DNA from: Hyperoplus lanceolatus
Lineage: Eukaryota > Chordata > Actinopteri > Uranoscopiformes > Ammodytidae
Assembly (NCBI GenBank): GCA_026929865.2
Contig: CM049408.1
Location: 23,149,001-23,213,000, forward strand
Length of the DNA stretch: 64,000 bases
Direction: 5' to 3'
The notes below the pieces were generated by a model. It was not told where the DNA came from, searched no databases, and worked only from the letters and a program-made list of their open reading frames with translations. How positions within the stretch are numbered: position 1 is the first letter of the stretch; every line of letters starts with the position of its first letter. Of this stretch, positions 50,470-64,000 are shown piece after piece. The position numbers and the translations under genes are program-made.

Positions 50470-53400
50470 ATGAGTATTTTATTTATAACCAGTTTATAAA
50501 AATAAAATACAAAATAATTTTAAAACAAAAAAAGAAAATAAACACTGTACAAGGCATTGATATATGATACAAATGATAGAATCAACATAAATAATTACAG
50601 TTATATACAATGCAAACCTCCCATGTGTTACATTCTTTCCTTTGAGACTGTACATTTACATTTCTGAAAAACCATGACATACATTACAACACAAAAATAT
50701 CAACCATTAAGAAATCCCAACAATCGAAGTCAAAACGATGAATGGACAAATTAGCATGTCACAATAAATAATTTCCTGTCAAGTATTTATAAATTATTAA
50801 CAAGTAATCTGATGTTATGACATGATGAGTGTACCAGTGTACACACAAAAAAAAAAGATTTAATTAGTTTCCCTCTGACCTTTCAAAATAAAACACAAAA
50901 CCGCTGGGTTTGTTCCGTTGGTCTATGCATATCTGTATCTACTATAAATATGACACCTTTTTTCTATGAGCAGGCCACTTTAAAAAGTGACAAAGACAAC
51001 CTCATCTACAACTACACACCACTTATGTGCAATAATAATAATTTAATAAATAATTTAAAAAAGAAACATGAGAAAAGATCTGATTATCTTTTGAAACCAG
51101 CAGCACTGTTTAAAGAGTCTGTTCCTCCCATTCACTGAAGCCTGTTTAGCACATTATAAGTTATGGTTTGTTTACAATAATTATTTTGATTTAAATAATT
51201 ACTTTGAATATTTTACAGGTGTGTATAATAAAAGTCGGCACAATAGCGTTCTGAACTTTGAAAGCTTGAAATAGAGAGAGTTGAAATAGGGGGAATTCAG
51301 GGTTCGATTGCTGGCTAGGAAGGGGGCGCACGCTGTCTGTTCCAGAGCCCACAGTTATGACACTCACAAGCACACCTTCAATACTTCACCTGTCCGATCA
51401 ATAAAGGGTCCACTATGCATCCTCACAGAAAAAATAACACAGGGAGCACCCTCACTTTGTAAGCACATAGAGTCTGTCGCACAGCACTGATTGTGAGTGG
51501 CCATATATATTTCGACCACACTGACAGGTATGGCATTCACGGACAGGAGATGAGTGACCAGGGGGAAGGCTTGGCTTGGCTTGGCTAGGACCCTAACAGT
51601 GGAATGATCTCCAACACAGACAAGGCTCAGTCATCCCTCGCTACACACAGAGGGGGCAGAGAAGAAGACATTAAGGCGGCTGACTGACTGAACGCTGTCT
51701 GCCTTTCAGGATGAGTCATCATAGCTGCTCTGTGCGGCAAGCAAGAGCTGCAACCCAATCAGCACAATTTTACATCAACAAAGCAATATCTATCTCATTC
51801 CATAGTCATCACATCTCAAGACGAACCACATTTATCAAAGGATTTGGCAACGTGATTTTTTTTCGAGTGCAGCCGTGATTTAAAGAGGCTTCGGCCGCTG
51901 CTAATCTTCAACTCGTTGTGTATTTTCCCTTTTTCCTACAATAACGATTCCTAAGTGCTTAAAACACTGCAAAGTGTTTTTTCCAATTTTCTGGTAGTTA
52001 TTTTGTGCATCATGTCAGCTATAGTCAGCGCTGATTTAAAAAACACAGTCCGTCACATTCCAGCAGCACAATTATATAATCCTAAATCAGTGCAGGAAGT
52101 GCTGAAAACTAGTCACACATCAGATGGGAAGAGGAAAGAGGGAAAAAATATTGAGATGTGGGTCAGAAGGAAAATATGCAGATTCACAGAAATGAAAATG
52201 GCTCAAGCCAGCAGTGAGTGAAGTCACCACTGGGGGTATTTAGATCTTCACAAGATCTTCTGGTGTGTAAAGTGTTCTGCAGCTATTTTGTTTCCTAGTA
52301 CCTATGTCTGATTTATTTTCTCTGTGTATAGCATGCAAAGTGTAGCGCTGGTAGGTTAAGCTTGAGTTCATTTTCATTTTATTTATTTATTTTAACAGTA
52401 TCTTACAAGCAGAGGATTGGGAGGAGGTTTTGCAGGAGAGATTCAGTGAGGAATCCTAACTAAAATGAAAAGACAAACAAATACTCTTGAGTCCTTTGCC
52501 TTGCACACAAACACACTGTGTGTTGTTATATAAAAAGGACATTCTCCGCAGGCGCAGGAGGAACAACAAAGAAAAAGTATAATATTAGATTCTTGCACAT
52601 GGAAGCAAGGAACATCATTTTGGTGTGAGTATTATATATGTACATATGGCCTCGGTTTTCAATAACATTTGATAAAAAGGTGGTTTGAGGTCGGAAATTC
52701 ACATTGTTTCAAAGTGTTGTCTGCTAAACTGACCTGGTATACATATTTATAAATATGTATATATTCATATACACAGGTCGAGTTTCACTTGAAATATTAC
52801 ATTTTTGTCGCTACAAACAATAATTACTCGGACCTCAAGTAAAATGCTGCTCAAATTCTGTTTGATTTACAAACAGTTGTGTTGGTACCTTTTCTACATA
52901 TAAGAATACTGGTGAAAAGGGTTCTTATATCCTCTGGCACAAGTCTGTTTTTTGGCTCCATTTTTATTGTGTTTTTCAATACACAAACAAACCAAAAGAG
53001 AATCCTCTAGCTGCCCAAAGTGCCAAGGCACACGCTGAGACAAACATCTGTGTCTGAACATTACTCATCAGTAATGGACCTTGTGTTGTTTAAGCCTACT
53101 CCTAATGCTACTGCTAATACAGCTACCTCTACTGGAAACGCACGATCCCCTTGATGCCTTCGGATCTTACAAAAAAAGTAGTCTCACAAATTCTAACTTG
53201 TAGTCCCTTCAATCAGTGTGACACTTTGATTCCCTCTTAGCAACACGGTAGGCACAAAAAGGTGTGTGTGTGTGTCCTCACGCACGTCACATGATTGATT
53301 GTATGAAAGGGGGTCGCTTTCGGCGCAGTCCCCCTTTCGATTAGACATTGAAAACTAATGTGAGTGACACGAAACCACACATCAACCATCACACAGAAGA

Positions 53401-54397
53401 GGGCTAGAGTCGCTAAGCATCAAAATAAATATCTCAATAAATACAACAGTACACAAATTCTGGCTTTATGCGTTCCCATGTAGCATAAAGTAAATATATC
53501 ATTACCCTGCCTGCAATCTCCAAAAACAAAAGGAGATAAGTTAGGAGATTAATTAAGTAGTGATAAGCTATACTGATATTCCATCAGTATAATCCAAGTG
53601 CATTAATACTGGGGATAAATAAGTTACATTGTGGTGCAGGGTGGATCGGGATGAATAAACAGGAAGCTGATTTATTTATGTGCCCACCGGCCTAACTAAG
53701 TATTGGTTAATGTATCCTAGTACTGCATTGGGAAGTCACTGTTTAACTGTGCAACTATATCTACTACATGATAATACAAATAAAGTGAGGGCCGTGACGT
53801 GTCAAAATCACTTGTCTGACAAGTTATTATGAAGGGGCACTCCACCGATTTTACACATGAATCTCAGGTTACAAGTCATGAGGAGAAATATTAAGTCTGT
53901 GACTGTGGAGGGAGCTTTTCAAAGTTTGGAAAATAACTGATGGTCTCAGATTGGGCTTGAGACTTTTTAACATTCATTTAAAAAAAAATAAAAATAGGAA
54001 GCAGGATTCGAAAGAAGGTGGTTATGGGAAATGAATTAAACCAACATTTCCAGCACTAAGAGCCACAAAACCTTGGCTTCTGCCGCACAGATTCATTTTC
54101 AAACATGTCTCTCATGCCGCTAACAACTTTATGGAAGTGCAATACTTAATCGCCGGAGTGCCTCTTTGAAGCTGGGCACATAAATGAATGACAGACCCTG
54201 TGGTGTGCAAATAGAAGTGAAGAGAAATGCGGGGGGGGGGAGAGGGAGAGACGATACAAGTGCAAGGTTCAGACTAGACAGCGAAAAAGGGAAAGAAGAT
54301 TTTCTAATTATAGAGGAAGAATCAGGCTTTTATCCTGTCTGCCGTCTACCCTTTCATAATTTGTAGTCTCCCCATCCTCTACAACCTGGTGGACAAA
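50470..54397 (-). other. ttbk2: probable ttbk2 3' UTR
   Basis: About 3.9 kb of AT-rich sequence after the ttbk2 stop codon, without splice-phase-consistent coding segments. Minus-strand AATAAA hexamers occur repeatedly, for example in 52376-52400 and at 50478-50483; the latter is a reasonable distal site, leaving about 0.8 kb to the cdan1 start codon. Mammalian TTBK2 also has a long 3' UTR. The end point is inferred, since AT-rich DNA gives many chance hexamers. The ORF at 51955-52221 has no recognisable domain and is not called. Confidence 0.45.
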
Positions 54398-63893
<9,496 letters not shown>

Positions 63894-64000
63894 TCACAGT
63901 CACCACCTGACGTCAGCTGCGTGGTTTCACCGTGAGATGTCGCATGCTGTGTGGATCATAATGATGTGTGTGTCTGTGTATTCCCTGCCCCGCAACAAAC

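Noticed and set aside
51955..52221. 88-codon ORF beginning MLKTLQSVFSNFLVVILCIM
   Set aside because: Looks like a signal peptide, but lies antisense in the probable ttbk2 3' UTR with no family match or promoter.

Overview
The window is vertebrate genomic DNA, most likely from a percomorph (spiny-rayed) teleost. All genes are multi-exon with GT-AG introns. Introns carry long CA/TG microsatellites, teleost-type tRNA-derived SINE and LINE tails, Tc1/mariner relics and foldback MITEs. Three protein-coding genes are present, all on the minus strand, identified by comparing exon translations with remembered mammalian family members: ttbk2, cdan1 and stard9, reading from high to low coordinates. No prokaryotic features, CRISPR array, rRNA, complete tRNA gene or viral gene was seen.

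Layout. (1) About 1-37.4 kb: stard9, a kinesin-3 family motor with FHA domain, coiled coil and a very long disordered tail. It starts at 37423 and runs off the left edge, so its START lipid-transfer domain lies outside the window. I resolve 26 exons (about 3,266 codons) plus one tentative exon, including one giant exon of 6,777 bp. (2) 37.4-39.0 kb: CpG-containing stard9 promoter region, then the cdan1 3' UTR. (3) 39.0-49.7 kb: complete cdan1 (codanin-1), 28 exons and 1,339 codons, with a GC-box/CRE/CCAAT promoter. (4) About 50.5-54.4 kb: probable long 3' UTR of ttbk2. (5) 54.4-63.8 kb: ttbk2, 13 exons covering most of the kinase domain through the C-terminus; the first kinase exons lie past the right edge.

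TTBK2 (ciliogenesis kinase at distal appendages) and STARD9 (centrosome/spindle kinesin) both act at centrioles and microtubules. Codanin-1 binds the histone chaperone ASF1 and underlies congenital dyserythropoietic anaemia type I in humans. The three are also neighbours on human 15q15.2, but from memory human STARD9 lies in the opposite orientation relative to CDAN1, so a local inversion is implied.

The points most worth a second look are these: a stard9 exon whose splice donor is replaced by an A/T homopolymer block; a candidate alternative first exon and X-box in stard9 intron 2; repeated LC8-like TQT motifs in the STARD9 tail; a Ser/Gly-rich loop 12 replacing the kinesin-3 K-loop; a GC-AG intron in cdan1; and a foldback MITE family present at least seven times across the three genes. 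I found no convincing novel genetic system.
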